The notes under the pieces are model-generated. The model saw only the letters and a list, made by a program, of their open reading frames with translations. It was not told the origin of the DNA and did no database searches. 64,000 nt of DNA, taken from the NCBI GenBank assembly GCA_018716295.1, contig DVKC01000037.1, positions 1 to 64,000 on the forward strand, given 5' to 3'. A program made the position numbers and the translations under genes. Below are positions 46,724 to 55,884 of the stretch, piece after piece (the stretch's first letter is position 1; every line of letters starts with the position of its first letter). This DNA comes from Candidatus Avimuribaculum pullicola (GTDB lineage: Bacteria; Bacteroidota; Bacteroidia; Bacteroidales; Muribaculaceae).

Positions 46724-46786
46724 TCAACGTTCGGCAACCCTTGTGATAATAAACAATCAAGAGAAGAAACATTTAAATTAAGAGAA

Positions 46787-47404
46787 ATGCCAGGATTATT
46801 AGGAAAGAAAATCGGAATGACATCCGTATTCAGTGCCGACGGTAAGAGCATACCGTGCACTGTTATCGAAGTAGGTCCTTGTGTAGTTACTCAGGTTAAG
46901 ACTTTGGAGACTGATGGTTACGAAGCACTCCAACTCGGTTTCATCGAGAAGAAGGAGAAGCACACCACCAAGCCTATGCAAGGTCACTTCAAGAAAGCCG
47001 GCGTGACTGCGCAGCGACACTTGGCCGAGTTCAAAGGTTTCGAAGGCGAGTACAAATTAGGCGATACGATCACCGTTGACTTGTTTGCCGATGCCGAATT
47101 TGTCGATGTAATCGGCACATCGAAGGGACATGGTTACCAAGGTGTTGTAAAACGCCACGGTTTTGGCGGTGTCGGCCAATCGACACACGGACAGGATGAC
47201 CGCTTGCGCGCCCCAGGTTCAATAGGTGCTTGCTCGTACCCTGCAAAGGTGTTCAAGGGCATGCGCATGGCTGGCCACATGGGCAACGAGCGCGTGACTG
47301 TGCAAAATCTACAAGTTGTTAAGGTTATGCCCGAAAACAACCTTTTGGTCATCAAGGGTTCGATACCGGGTTATAAAGGTTCAATCGTATTAATTGAAAA
47401 ATAA
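46787..47404 (+). CDS. rplC: 50S ribosomal protein L3
   Basis: A 205-aa early-assembly protein. [13 protein letters not shown] at the start and the peptidyl-transferase-reaching loop [23 protein letters not shown] are conserved. The stop overlaps the rplD start by one base. Confidence 0.97.
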   Translation: MPGLLGKKIGMTSVFSADGKSIPCTVIEVGPCVVTQVKTLETDGYEALQLGFIEKKEKHTTKPMQGHFKKAGVTAQRHLAEFKGFEGEYKLGDTITVDLFADAEFVDVIGTSKGHGYQGVVKRHGFGGVGQSTHGQDDRLRAPGSIGACSYPAKVFKGMRMAGHMGNERVTVQNLQVVKVMPENNLLVIKGSIPGYKGSIVLIEK

Positions 47405-48027
47405 TGGAACTCGCAGTATATAACATAAAAGGAGAAGATACCGGCAAGAAGGTGACGCTCAATGATGAAGTTTTCGCCATTGAAAACCCCAACCAGCACG
47501 TCATCTACCTCGCCGTTAAGCAATACCTTGCCAACCAACGCCAAGGTACGGCCAAGGCCAAGGAGAGAAGCGAAGTTTCGGGTAGTACCCGCAAGCTCGG
47601 TCGCCAAAAGGGCGGCGGCGGTGCACGCCGTGGCGATATCAACTCGCCGCTGTTGTCGGGTGGCGCACGTGTTTTCGGTCCGCGTCCACGCGATTACCGC
47701 TTCAAGCTCAACAAGAAGACCAAGGAACTTGCCCGTCGTTCGGCTTTGACACTCAAGGCAGCCGATAACGAGATTTTGGTTGTAGAAGACTTCACATTTG
47801 AAGCCCCAAAGACAAAAGATTTCATAAATGTTGCTAATAATCTTAAAATTAACGGCAAGAAATCGACTTGGGTTTTAGCAGACCAGAATAAAAACGTATA
47901 TTTGTCGGCTCGTAATATCGAGGGTGTGAGAATAGCAACTGCGTCAGACTTAAATACTTATGTAATCCTTGACAACAAGGTGCTGGTATTGAGCGAAAGC
48001 GCAGTGGCAGTAGTAAACGAATTTTAA
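47404..48027 (+). CDS. rplD: 50S ribosomal protein L4
   Basis: A 207-aa protein. The exit-tunnel loop is visible as [42 protein letters not shown], the site of macrolide-resistance changes elsewhere. In E. coli L4 represses its own operon; no comparable leader is seen before rpsJ here. Confidence 0.97.
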   Translation: MELAVYNIKGEDTGKKVTLNDEVFAIENPNQHVIYLAVKQYLANQRQGTAKAKERSEVSGSTRKLGRQKGGGGARRGDINSPLLSGGARVFGPRPRDYRFKLNKKTKELARRSALTLKAADNEILVVEDFTFEAPKTKDFINVANNLKINGKKSTWVLADQNKNVYLSARNIEGVRIATASDLNTYVILDNKVLVLSESAVAVVNEF

Positions 48028-48033
48028 CTTACA

Positions 48034-48038
48034 GGAGG
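48034..48038 (+). promoter_or_regulatory. Strong Shine-Dalgarno sequence before rplW
   Basis: GGAGG lies 8 bp before the rplW ATG. Bacteroidota genes mostly lack such sequences, and most neighbours here do too. Confidence 0.7.
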
Positions 48039-48046
48039 TATAAACA

Positions 48047-48340
48047 ATGGACATAATGATATTACCGGTAGTCACTGAAAAGGCCAACAACCTTAGTGCC
48101 AAGAGGAACCAGTTTACGTTCAAAGTTTCCCCCAAGGCCGACAAGGCGCAAATCAAGAGCCTTGTAGAGGATCTTTATGGAGTTAAGGTCGTTTCAGTCA
48201 ACACAATGATATGCCGCGGCAAGAGGAAAAACCGCTACACCAAGGGCGGGCTCATCAAGGGGCGCACGGCTTCTTTCAAGAAAGCTATCGTGACACTTGC
48301 CGAGGGCGACACTATTGATTTTTATAGTAACATACAATAA
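48047..48340 (+). CDS. rplW: 50S ribosomal protein L23
   Basis: A 97-aa tunnel-exit protein and docking site for trigger factor and SRP. ILPVVTEKANNLSAKRNQFTFKVSPKADKAQIKSLVEDLYGVKVVSVNTM and RTASFKKAIVTLAEGDTIDFY fit the family. Its ATG has a strong Shine-Dalgarno sequence. Confidence 0.97.
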   Translation: MDIMILPVVTEKANNLSAKRNQFTFKVSPKADKAQIKSLVEDLYGVKVVSVNTMICRGKRKNRYTKGGLIKGRTASFKKAIVTLAEGDTIDFYSNIQ

Positions 48341-48343
48341 AAA

Positions 48344-49168
48344 ATGGCAGTAAGAAAATTTAAGCCCACAACACCGGGGCAAAGGCACAAGGTTATTGGT
48401 GTATTTGACAACATCACTACGCGTACACCAGAGAAATCTCTTACGGTCGGCAAGAAATCGACAGGCGGTCGCAACAACGAGGGTCACCGCACCATGCGCT
48501 ACATGGGCGGCGGCCACAAGCGCAAATACCGCATCATCGACTTTAAGAGAAACAAGGACGGTGTGTCGGCAAAAGTAAAGCAAATCGAGTACGATCCCAA
48601 CCGTTCGGCTCGCATCGCGTTGCTTTATTATGTCGATGGAACAAAGGCTTACATCATCGCACCCAACGGCTTGGAAGTTGGCGCTACGGTAATAAGCGGC
48701 AAGGATGTTGCGCCTGAAGTAGGCAATGCGCTTCCGCTTAGCAACATACCTATTGGTACCTTAATTCACAACATCGAATTGCGTCCTGGCCAAGGAGCAT
48801 CGATGGCACGCAGCGCCGGCACGTTTGCCCAGCTCGTGTCGCGTGAAGGCGACTACGCAATTGTCAAATTACCCTCGGGAGAAACCCGCAAGATCTTGGC
48901 AGCATGCCGTGCCACAGTGGGTGTCGTAGGCAACAGCGACCATGCGCTTGAGCGTTCGGGTAAGGCTGGACGCAGCCGCTGGCTCGGTCGTCGCCCGCAC
49001 AACCGCGGTGTGGTAATGAACCCAGTCGATCACCCAATGGGTGGTGGCGAAGGACGTCAGTCGGGAGGTCATCCACGTTCACGCAAAGGCTTGTATGCTA
49101 AGGGCTTGAAGACACGTTCTCCGAAGAAGCTGTCTTCTAAATACATTATCGAAAGAAGGAAAAAGTAA
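48344..49168 (+). CDS. rplB: 50S ribosomal protein L2
   Basis: A 274-aa core protein close to the peptidyl-transferase centre. [24 protein letters not shown] and [29 protein letters not shown] are universal; the latter holds the key histidine. It starts 3 bp after rplW. Confidence 0.98.
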   Translation: MAVRKFKPTTPGQRHKVIGVFDNITTRTPEKSLTVGKKSTGGRNNEGHRTMRYMGGGHKRKYRIIDFKRNKDGVSAKVKQIEYDPNRSARIALLYYVDGTKAYIIAPNGLEVGATVISGKDVAPEVGNALPLSNIPIGTLIHNIELRPGQGASMARSAGTFAQLVSREGDYAIVKLPSGETRKILAACRATVGVVGNSDHALERSGKAGRSRWLGRRPHNRGVVMNPVDHPMGGGEGRQSGGHPRSRKGLYAKGLKTRSPKKLSSKYIIERRKK

Positions 49169-49188
49169 TTTGATTAATTAAGTAACTT

Positions 49189-49458
49189 ATGAGTCGATCA
49201 TTAAAAAAAGGCCCATTTATCAGCGTGAAGTTGGAGAAGAAGGTAGCCGAAATGGAAAAGAGCGGCAAGAAGCAAGTAATCAAGACATGGTCGCGCGCTT
49301 CGATGATTTCGCCCGATTTCGTGGGGCACACTTTCGCAGTCCACAATGGTAATAAGTTTATTCCCGTGTATGTTACTGAAAACATGGTAGGTCACAAGCT
49401 GGGTGAGTTTGCCCTCACCCGCACCTTCCGCGGTCACTCAGGCAACAAGAAGAAATAA
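49189..49458 (+). CDS. rpsS: 30S ribosomal protein S19
   Basis: An 89-aa head protein that pairs with S13. [68 protein letters not shown] is a full match. Confidence 0.98.
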   Translation: MSRSLKKGPFISVKLEKKVAEMEKSGKKQVIKTWSRASMISPDFVGHTFAVHNGNKFIPVYVTENMVGHKLGEFALTRTFRGHSGNKKK

Positions 49459-49505
49459 GCACACCGGGCCAACGGGAAGAATAAATAGAAAAAGAATTAA
49501 GAACA

Positions 49506-49928
49506 ATGGGTAAAAGAAAAAGAATAGCAGCCGAAGCGATTAAGGCAGAACGTAGCACCCAAAGCTTCGCAAAATTGAGGAACATCCCTTCTTCGCCACG
49601 CAAGATGCGCTATGTAGTTGACTTGGTGCGCGGTGTCGAAGTCTTCAAGGCTTTAGGCATTCTTCACTTCACCAAGAAAGAAGCAGCATTGAAGGTGGAG
49701 AAGTTGCTCCGCTCGGCCATTGCCAACTGGGAACAGAAGAACGGGCGCAAGGCCGAGAATAACGAGTTGTACATTAAGACAATCTATGTTGATTGTGCTC
49801 CCATGTTGAAACGTTTGCGCACTGCGCCTCAAGGTCGTGGATACCGTATCCGCAAACGCTCTAACCATGTGACATTGTACGTAGATACTATCCAAAATAC
49901 TAACGCAAACGCAGTAGAGAACGCTTAA
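49506..49928 (+). CDS. rplV: 50S ribosomal protein L22
   Basis: A 140-aa exit-tunnel protein, longer than the E. coli form (110 aa) because of an N-terminal lysine/alanine-rich extension ([19 protein letters not shown]). [20 protein letters not shown] and the hairpin [29 protein letters not shown] are conserved. rpsC starts 1 bp after its stop. Confidence 0.96.
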   Translation: MGKRKRIAAEAIKAERSTQSFAKLRNIPSSPRKMRYVVDLVRGVEVFKALGILHFTKKEAALKVEKLLRSAIANWEQKNGRKAENNELYIKTIYVDCAPMLKRLRTAPQGRGYRIRKRSNHVTLYVDTIQNTNANAVENA

Positions 49929-49929
49929 T

Positions 49930-50661
49930 ATGGGACAAAAAGTTAATCCAGTCAGCAATCGCCTGGGAATTATCCGTGGTTGGGATTCCAACTGGTATTT
50001 CGGAAAGAATTATGGCGACACATTGCTTGAGGACAGCAAGATAAGGAACTACCTCAATACCCGCCTGGCCAAGGCCAGCGTGTCGCGCATCGTCATTGAG
50101 CGCACGTTGAAGCTGGTGACAATCACCGTGTGCACTTCGCGCCCGGGCTTGATTATCGGCAAGGGTGGTGCCGAGGTTGACCAGCTCAAGGAAGAGTTGA
50201 AGAAAGTGACCGACAAGGACGTTCAGATCAACGTGCACGAAGTTAAGCGTCCCGAACTCGATGCCGAGATCGTTGCCACCAACGTGGCTCGCCAGATTGA
50301 GGGCAAGATCGCTTACCGCCGTGCCGTGAAGATGGCTATTGCTGCCACCATGCGTTCGGCCGAGGGTATCAAGATCCAAGTGAGCGGCCGCTTGAACGGC
50401 GCAGAAATGGCTCGCTCGGAGATGTTCAAGGAAGGCCGCACACCGCTGCACACTTTCCGTGCCGACATCGACTATGCTCTCGTTGAGGCACACACCAAGG
50501 TGGGTGTAATCGGCGTGAAAGTGTGGATCTGCCGTGGCGAAGTTTACGGCAAGCGCGATTTGGCTCCGCAGTTCACCTCGAATGCTAAGGAAAACCGTGG
50601 CGGCAACAATGCCGGCGGGCAACGCCGTGGCGGGTTCCGTAACAAGAAGAACAATCGTTAA
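49930..50661 (+). CDS. rpsC: 30S ribosomal protein S3
   Basis: A 243-aa mRNA-entry protein. The KH domain GxxG lies in [23 protein letters not shown], and the C-terminal half has [24 protein letters not shown]. The last ~20 residues form an Asn/Gly/Arg-rich tail. Confidence 0.98.
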   Translation: MGQKVNPVSNRLGIIRGWDSNWYFGKNYGDTLLEDSKIRNYLNTRLAKASVSRIVIERTLKLVTITVCTSRPGLIIGKGGAEVDQLKEELKKVTDKDVQINVHEVKRPELDAEIVATNVARQIEGKIAYRRAVKMAIAATMRSAEGIKIQVSGRLNGAEMARSEMFKEGRTPLHTFRADIDYALVEAHTKVGVIGVKVWICRGEVYGKRDLAPQFTSNAKENRGGNNAGGQRRGGFRNKKNNR

Positions 50662-50684
50662 ACGCCAATTGAATTTGCAAGACA

Positions 50685-51116
50685 ATGTTACAACCTAAGA
50701 AAGTTAAATATAGGAGACCGCAAAAGGGCGTCAGCAAAGGTTTCGCCCACCGTGGCTATGAACTGGCCCACGGTTCGTTCGGAATAAAGACGCTTCAGAC
50801 GAGGTGGATCACCGCCCGCCAGATTGAAGCCGCTCGTGTGGCCGTTACCCGCTATATGCAGCGTGAAGGCCAGATATGGATAAGGATCTTCCCCGACAAG
50901 CCTATTACCAAGAAGCCTGCCGATGTGCGTATGGGTAAAGGTAAAGGTGCTCCCGAGGGATTTGTGGCCCCGGTAACCCCAGGCCGTATCCTCATCGAGG
51001 TTGACGGCGTTAGCTACGACGTGGCCAAGGAAGCATTGCGCCTCGCTGCGCAAAAGTTGCCCGTGACCACCAAGTTTGTGGTGCGCCGCGATTACGACGA
51101 ATCTCAAAACGTGTAA
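50685..51116 (+). CDS. rplP: 50S ribosomal protein L16
   Basis: A 143-aa protein near the A and P sites. [69 protein letters not shown] matches the family, and [27 protein letters not shown] holds the conserved loop. Confidence 0.98.
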   Translation: MLQPKKVKYRRPQKGVSKGFAHRGYELAHGSFGIKTLQTRWITARQIEAARVAVTRYMQREGQIWIRIFPDKPITKKPADVRMGKGKGAPEGFVAPVTPGRILIEVDGVSYDVAKEALRLAAQKLPVTTKFVVRRDYDESQNV

Positions 51117-51141
51117 CTAAAGCCTATCAGACAGAGAGAAC

Positions 51142-51339
51142 ATGAAGAAGGAAGAAATAAAAGAATTGAGCGACAAGGAACTCAAGGATCGCTTGGAAAC
51201 GATGGAGCGCGAATACCTCCAGATGAAGATGAATCATTCTATCAGCCCTCTTGATAGTCCCGCAAAGATTACACAAGACCGTCGAATGATTGCGAGAGTG
51301 AAAACCGAATTGCGCGCCCGCGAGCTGAAAAACAAGTAA
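51142..51339 (+). CDS. rpmC: 50S ribosomal protein L29
   Basis: A 65-aa helical hairpin protein beside the exit tunnel. [62 protein letters not shown] is typical in length and pattern. Confidence 0.96.
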   Translation: MKKEEIKELSDKELKDRLETMEREYLQMKMNHSISPLDSPAKITQDRRMIARVKTELRARELKNK

Positions 51340-51353
51340 TCGTAACTGAGGTT

Positions 51354-51617
51354 ATGGAAGAGAAAAAGAGAAATTTAAGAAAAGAAAGAATCGGGATCGT
51401 GACCAGCAACAAGGCCGACAAGACCATTACGGTCACTGTCAGGTGGAAGGAAAAACACCCGATATATGGTAAATTCGTCAACAAGTCGAAGAAATACCAT
51501 GCCCATGACGAGAAGAACGAATGCAGCATCGGCGACAAGGTGCGCCTGATGGAAACTCGTCCTCTGAGCAAGACTAAGAGATGGAGATTAGTGGAAATAA
51601 TCGAAAAAGTTAAGTAA
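51354..51617 (+). CDS. rpsQ: 30S ribosomal protein S17
   Basis: An 87-aa OB-fold protein. [74 protein letters not shown] is a full family match. Confidence 0.97.
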   Translation: MEEKKRNLRKERIGIVTSNKADKTITVTVRWKEKHPIYGKFVNKSKKYHAHDEKNECSIGDKVRLMETRPLSKTKRWRLVEIIEKVK

Positions 51618-51622
51618 GAGTT

Positions 51623-51988
51623 ATGATACAGACTGAAAGCCGATTAACAGTTGCAGATAACAGTGGCGCCAAGGAGGTGCTGTGCATCCGCGTGTTGGGT
51701 GGCACTGGTCGCCGTTACGCCTCGTTGGGGGACGTGATCGTTGTTACAGTAAAAAGCGCTATCCCTTCGTCGGACGTGAAGAAAGGTACTGTATCGAAAG
51801 CTGTGATAGTTAGAACCAAGAAGGAAGTACGTCGCCCCGACGGGTCTTATATCCGCTTTGACGACAACGCCTGTGTTTTGTTGAACAACGCTGGCGAGCT
51901 GCGTGGCACTCGTATCTTCGGCCCTGTGGCCCGTGAATTGCGTGCCACTAACATGAAGATTGTTTCGCTCGCTCCCGAAGTACTATAA
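51623..51988 (+). CDS. rplN: 50S ribosomal protein L14
   Basis: A 121-aa protein at the subunit interface. [57 protein letters not shown] and [13 protein letters not shown] are invariant blocks. Confidence 0.98.
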   Translation: MIQTESRLTVADNSGAKEVLCIRVLGGTGRRYASLGDVIVVTVKSAIPSSDVKKGTVSKAVIVRTKKEVRRPDGSYIRFDDNACVLLNNAGELRGTRIFGPVARELRATNMKIVSLAPEVL

Positions 51989-52020
51989 AAACAAGTAAAG
52001 CACAAAAGAGTAGAAAAACA

Positions 52021-52341
52021 ATGAACAGTTTACACATAAAAAAGGGTGACACCGTCTATGTGAACGCCGGCAACGACCGTGGCAAGACTGGCCGCGTGGT
52101 GCGTGTAATCGTGAAGAAGAACCGTGCCGTGGTTGAAGGCATCAACATGGTGTCGAAGAGCGTGAAGCCCAGTGCAAAGCACCCGCAAGGTGGCATTATC
52201 AAGATGGAAGCACCGATACATGTTTCCAACTTGAGTTTGATCGACCCCAAGAGCGGCAAGCCAACGCGTGTCGGCTACCGTTTTAACGAGGAAGGTAAGA
52301 AGGTACGTTATTCTAAAAAATCAGGAGAGGAGATTAAGTAA
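52021..52341 (+). CDS. rplX: 50S ribosomal protein L24
   Basis: A 106-aa assembly initiator. The KOW segment is [24 protein letters not shown], followed by [48 protein letters not shown]. The stop overlaps the rplE start (TAATG). Confidence 0.97.
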   Translation: MNSLHIKKGDTVYVNAGNDRGKTGRVVRVIVKKNRAVVEGINMVSKSVKPSAKHPQGGIIKMEAPIHVSNLSLIDPKSGKPTRVGYRFNEEGKKVRYSKKSGEEIK

Positions 52342-52889
52342 TGAGTTCAACAAGTCTTAAAAAGGATTATGCCGAGAGAATTGCACCTGCTCTCATGAAG
52401 AAGTTTAACTACACTTCGACAATGCAGGTTCCCCGCCTCTTGAAGATTGTCATCAACGAGGGTCTTGGCGAGGCTACTGGTGACAAGAAAATCATCGAAA
52501 CTGCCATCAACGAGCTCACGGCAATCACTGGCCAAAAGGCTGTTGCCACGCTGTCGCGCAAGGACATTTCTAACTTCAAGGTGCGCAAGAAGATGCCTAT
52601 CGGCGTATGCGTAACTTTGCGCCGCGACCGCATGTATGAGTTCATGGAACGTTTCGTCCGCATCGCTTTGCCGCGTATCCGCGACTTCAAGGGTATCGAG
52701 AGCAAGCTCGACGGTCACGGCAACTATACCGTGGGCATCACCGAGCAGATTATCTTCCCTGAGATTAACATCGACTCGATCAGCAAGTTGATGGGTATGA
52801 ACATCACTTTCGTGACTTCGGCCAACACCGACGAGGAAGGTTACGCTTTGTTGAAAGAGCTTGGGCTCCCATTTAAAAACGCTAAATAA
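52341..52889 (+). CDS. rplE: 50S ribosomal protein L5
   Basis: A 182-aa protein that binds 5S r[66 protein letters not shown] and [14 protein letters not shown] are conserved. Confidence 0.98.
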   Translation: MSSTSLKKDYAERIAPALMKKFNYTSTMQVPRLLKIVINEGLGEATGDKKIIETAINELTAITGQKAVATLSRKDISNFKVRKKMPIGVCVTLRRDRMYEFMERFVRIALPRIRDFKGIESKLDGHGNYTVGITEQIIFPEINIDSISKLMGMNITFVTSANTDEEGYALLKELGLPFKNAK

Positions 52890-52901
52890 TAGGAAAGAGA
52901 T

Positions 52902-53171
52902 ATGGCAAAAGAATCGATGAAAGCCCGCGAGGTGAAGCGCGCAAAGTTGGTTGCAAAATATGCCGCCAAGAAAGCCCAACTCAAGGCAGAGGGCAACTAT
53001 GAGGCTCTGCAATTGATCCCGCGCAACGCCAGCGCAGTGCGCTTGCACAACCGCTGCAAGATTACCGGCCGTCCAAAGGGATATATCCGCCAATTTGGCA
53101 TCTCGCGTATCCAATTCCGCGAAATGGCATCAAAGGGTCTTATCCCAGGCGTAAAGAAGGCAAGCTGGTAA
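52902..53171 (+). CDS. rpsN: 30S ribosomal protein S14, zinc-free form
   Basis: An 89-aa protein of the long class without the CxxC zinc ribbon. [27 protein letters not shown] and LPRNA-type [52 protein letters not shown] fit. Only one cysteine remains (NRCKITGRP). A 187-bp gap follows. Confidence 0.97.
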   Translation: MAKESMKAREVKRAKLVAKYAAKKAQLKAEGNYEALQLIPRNASAVRLHNRCKITGRPKGYIRQFGISRIQFREMASKGLIPGVKKASW

Positions 53172-53358
53172 AAAGGCGGCAACGTTCCCACCTCGGTGTG
53201 CAGCCGTCGGGCGGTTGCCCACAGAGGGAATCAACGAGTTATTAAAGAAAAAATACACAATAAAATAACTTAGTATTAAATATTGTTCGGCCACAAAGGG
53301 CAGGCCGGCCGCGCAAGGCGGACATGCCACGCTGAATCAATTTAAACAAATTATTTTT
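53172..53358 (+). promoter_or_regulatory. Structured rpsN-rpsH spacer
   Basis: The gap holds no gene. A long hairpin can form at 53185-53230: TTCCC/GGGAA, TGTG/CACA and CAGCCG/CGGTTG are nested around a 5-nt loop. A second GC-rich CGGCC/GGCCG pairing lies near 53290-53315. No TAnnTTTG box is present, so an RNA-level control element is more likely than a promoter. Confidence 0.35.
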
Positions 53359-53757
53359 ATGACTGATCCAATAGCAGATTATCTGACAAGACTGAGGAAT
53401 GCGATCAAGGCCCAGCACAGGGTCGTTGAAATCCCTTCTTCAAAAATGAAAAAGGAGATCACCAAGATCCTTTTTGAAAAGGGCTACATCTTGAACTACA
53501 AGTTTGTAGATGACGGAACTCCATCGGGAGCCATCAAGATAGCCTTGAAATACGACCCAGTTGACAAGGTCAACGCAATCAAGTGCTTGACGCGTGTTTC
53601 GCGTCCCGGATTGCGCCAGTACACCGGCTACAAGAATATGCCGCGCGTGTTGAATGGTTTAGGTATAGCTATCCTTTCTACTTCTAAGGGCATCATGACC
53701 AACAAGGAAGCCCTTGCACAGCAGATTGGTGGCGAAGTATTGTGTTACGTTTATTGA
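53359..53757 (+). CDS. rpsH: 30S ribosomal protein S8
   Basis: A 132-aa protein binding the central domain of 16S rRNA. TDPIADYLTRLRNAIKAQHRVVEIPSSKMKKEITKILFEKGYI and RVSRPGLRQYTGYKNMPRVLNGLGIAILSTSKGIMTNKEA are conserved. In E. coli S8 represses the spc operon; here it lies directly after the structured spacer. Confidence 0.98.
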   Translation: MTDPIADYLTRLRNAIKAQHRVVEIPSSKMKKEITKILFEKGYILNYKFVDDGTPSGAIKIALKYDPVDKVNAIKCLTRVSRPGLRQYTGYKNMPRVLNGLGIAILSTSKGIMTNKEALAQQIGGEVLCYVY

Positions 53758-53759
53758 TA

Positions 53760-53764
53760 GGAGG
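53760..53764 (+). promoter_or_regulatory. Shine-Dalgarno sequence before rplF
   Basis: GGAGG lies 9 bp before the rplF ATG at 53774, right after the rpsH stop. Confidence 0.6.
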
Positions 53765-53773
53765 GTACGAGAT

Positions 53774-54328
53774 ATGTCAAGAATAGGAAAATTGCCAATT
53801 GCAATACCCGCTGGAGTAGAAGTAACAATAGAGAATAATGTAGTCAGCGTCAAGGGCAAGCACGGCTCGTTGTCGCAGGCAGTGCACAGCGACATAACTG
53901 TTGTCAAGGAAGGCAACGAAATCCATGTTCGCCGTCCGAGCGACGACCGCATACACCGTGCACAGCATGGCTTGTACCGCGCGCTTATCCACAACATGGT
54001 GGTTGGCGTGAGCGAAGGCTACAGGAAAGAAATGGAATTAGTAGGTGTGGGTTACCGCGCAGCCGCTACAGGACAAGTGCTGGAGTTGGCATTGGGATAT
54101 TCACACGCTATATATATCAAGCTTCCTAACGAAGTGAAAGTGGAAGCAAAGAGCGAGCGTAACAAGAACCCGCTTATCATCCTCACCTCGTGCGACAAGC
54201 AGTTGCTCGGTCAGGTGTGTGCCAAGATACGCTCGTTGCGCAAGCCCGAGCCTTACAAGGGTAAAGGTATTAAGTTTGTGGGCGAAATTATTCGTCGTAA
54301 ATCTGGTAAATCGGCATCTGCCAAATAA
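53774..54328 (+). CDS. rplF: 50S ribosomal protein L6
   Basis: A 184-aa protein near the sarcin-ricin loop. MSRIGKLPIAIPAGVEVTIENNVVSVKGKHGSL at the start and the C-terminal RKPEPYKGKGIKFVGEIIRRKSGKSA are diagnostic. I moved the start from 53714 to 53774, where homology and a Shine-Dalgarno sequence begin. Confidence 0.97.
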   Translation: MSRIGKLPIAIPAGVEVTIENNVVSVKGKHGSLSQAVHSDITVVKEGNEIHVRRPSDDRIHRAQHGLYRALIHNMVVGVSEGYRKEMELVGVGYRAAATGQVLELALGYSHAIYIKLPNEVKVEAKSERNKNPLIILTSCDKQLLGQVCAKIRSLRKPEPYKGKGIKFVGEIIRRKSGKSASAK

Positions 54329-54343
54329 TTAATTTGATGAGTC

Positions 54344-54685
54344 ATGGCAACTAAATTAGAAAGAAGACAGAAAATCAAAACCCGCATTCGTGGGAAAATT
54401 TCCGGCAGTGCCGCACGCCCTCGCATGACGGTATTCAGAAGCAACAAGCAAATTTACGTGCAATTTGTTGACGACACCACTGGCCACACTTTGGCTTCGG
54501 CTTCGTCCAAGGGGATGACCGAAGGCACCAAGTGCGAAATCTCTGAGAAAGTGGGCGAGCTGGCTGCAAAGAAAGCGATGGAAGTGGGTATCACCACAGT
54601 GGTTTTCGACCGCAACGGTTACCTGTACCATGGGAGAGTGAAATCAGTAGCTGAGGGTGCCCGCAAGGCCGGACTTAAATTTTAA
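54344..54685 (+). CDS. rplR: 50S ribosomal protein L18
   Basis: A 113-aa 5S rRNA-binding protein. [48 protein letters not shown] and [32 protein letters not shown] match well. Confidence 0.97.
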   Translation: MATKLERRQKIKTRIRGKISGSAARPRMTVFRSNKQIYVQFVDDTTGHTLASASSKGMTEGTKCEISEKVGELAAKKAMEVGITTVVFDRNGYLYHGRVKSVAEGARKAGLKF

Positions 54686-54691
54686 TGTGTT

Positions 54692-55210
54692 ATGGTAAAG
54701 AAAAATAATAGAGTAAAATCGACTAACGATATAGAACTCAAGGATCGCCTCGTGGCCATCAACCGCGTGACCAAAGTTACCAAGGGTGGCCGCACGTTTA
54801 CCTTTGCCGCAATCGTGGTTGTCGGCAACGAAGACGGCATCATCGGCTATGGCCTCGGCAAGGCCAACGAAGTGACAGCCGCTATCGCCAAGGGTGTTGA
54901 GGCTGCCAAGAAGAACCTGATACGTGTCCCCATCAACAAGGGTACTGTGCCACACGAGCAAGAAGCTAAGTTTGGCGGTTCGCGCGTGATTATCCGTCCT
55001 GCATCGGCCGGTACTGGTGTTAAGGCTGGTGGTGCTATGCGTGCCGTGTTTGAAAGCGTGGGCATTACCGACGTGCTTGCAAAGTCGAAAGGCTCGTCCA
55101 ACCCGCACAACCTCGTGAAGGCAACTTTCGAGGCTCTCGGCGAGATGCGCAGCCCCGAAACCATTGCTCGCCAAAGGGGCATATCGTTGGAAAAAGTGTT
55201 TAAAGGATAA
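54692..55210 (+). CDS. rpsE: 30S ribosomal protein S5
   Basis: A 172-aa protein acting in decoding accuracy and mRNA unwinding. [65 protein letters not shown] and the second domain with [43 protein letters not shown] are conserved. Confidence 0.98.
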   Translation: MVKKNNRVKSTNDIELKDRLVAINRVTKVTKGGRTFTFAAIVVVGNEDGIIGYGLGKANEVTAAIAKGVEAAKKNLIRVPINKGTVPHEQEAKFGGSRVIIRPASAGTGVKAGGAMRAVFESVGITDVLAKSKGSSNPHNLVKATFEALGEMRSPETIARQRGISLEKVFKG

Positions 55211-55226
55211 GCAAATTTTGACGAAC

Positions 55227-55403
55227 ATGGCAACTATAAAGATAAAGCAAGTAAAGAGCCGCATCAAATGCCCGGCTGTCCAAAAGAGAACTCTTGACTC
55301 CCTGGGGTTGAGGAAGATGAACCAAGTGGTTGAGAAGGAAGATTGCCCTACTATCAGGGGCATGGTTAACAAGGTTCGCCACCTGGTAGAGATAGTTGAT
55401 TAA
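55227..55403 (+). CDS. rpmD: 50S ribosomal protein L30
   Basis: A 58-aa protein. [57 protein letters not shown] is a complete L30. The track frame begins inside rpsE; I chose the ATG at 55227. Confidence 0.97.
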   Translation: MATIKIKQVKSRIKCPAVQKRTLDSLGLRKMNQVVEKEDCPTIRGMVNKVRHLVEIVD

Positions 55404-55431
55404 TCTGAACGAAAAAAACTATTTAGAAACT

Positions 55432-55884
55432 ATGGATTTAAGCAATTTACAACCCGCAGCAGGTTCAAATAAGAAAGGTAAAAGGCTGGGCCGTGGAGCT
55501 GGCTCGGGCAAAGGAGGCACCTCAACTCGTGGCCACAAGGGTGCAAAGTCGCGCTCGGGATATTCGGCCAAGGTGGGTTTCGAAGGCGGACAGATGCCAT
55601 TGCAACGCCGTGTGCCTAAGTTTGGTTTCAAAAACAGGAACCGTGTGGAGTACAAGGCCGTGAACCTTGATGCGCTGCAGGCTTTGGCCGAAAGCAAGCA
55701 ATTGACCAAAATCACTGTTGCCGACATCGTCGCTGCAGGCTATGCCGACAGTAAGCAATTGGTGAAAGTGCTTGCCAATGGTGAATTGAAAACTAAGGTG
55801 GACGTTGAAGCCCATGCTTTCTCGAAGAAGGCAGAAGAGGCAATCATCGCTGCCGGTGGAACTATCCAAACTGTTAAGAAATGA
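55432..55884 (+). CDS. rplO: 50S ribosomal protein L15
   Basis: A 150-aa protein. MDLSNLQPAAGSNKKGKRLGRGAGSGKGGTSTRGHKGAKSRSGYSAKVGFEGGQMPLQRRVPKFGF is diagnostic. The start was moved from 55396 to 55432. Its stop overlaps secY by ATGA. Confidence 0.97.
   Translation: MDLSNLQPAAGSNKKGKRLGRGAGSGKGGTSTRGHKGAKSRSGYSAKVGFEGGQMPLQRRVPKFGFKNRNRVEYKAVNLDALQALAESKQLTKITVADIVAAGYADSKQLVKVLANGELKTKVDVEAHAFSKKAEEAIIAAGGTIQTVKK

Noticed and set aside
46395-46786. Possible tuf remnant around rpsJ
   Set aside because: The gaps of 23 and 63 bp are too short and show no EF-Tu resemblance.
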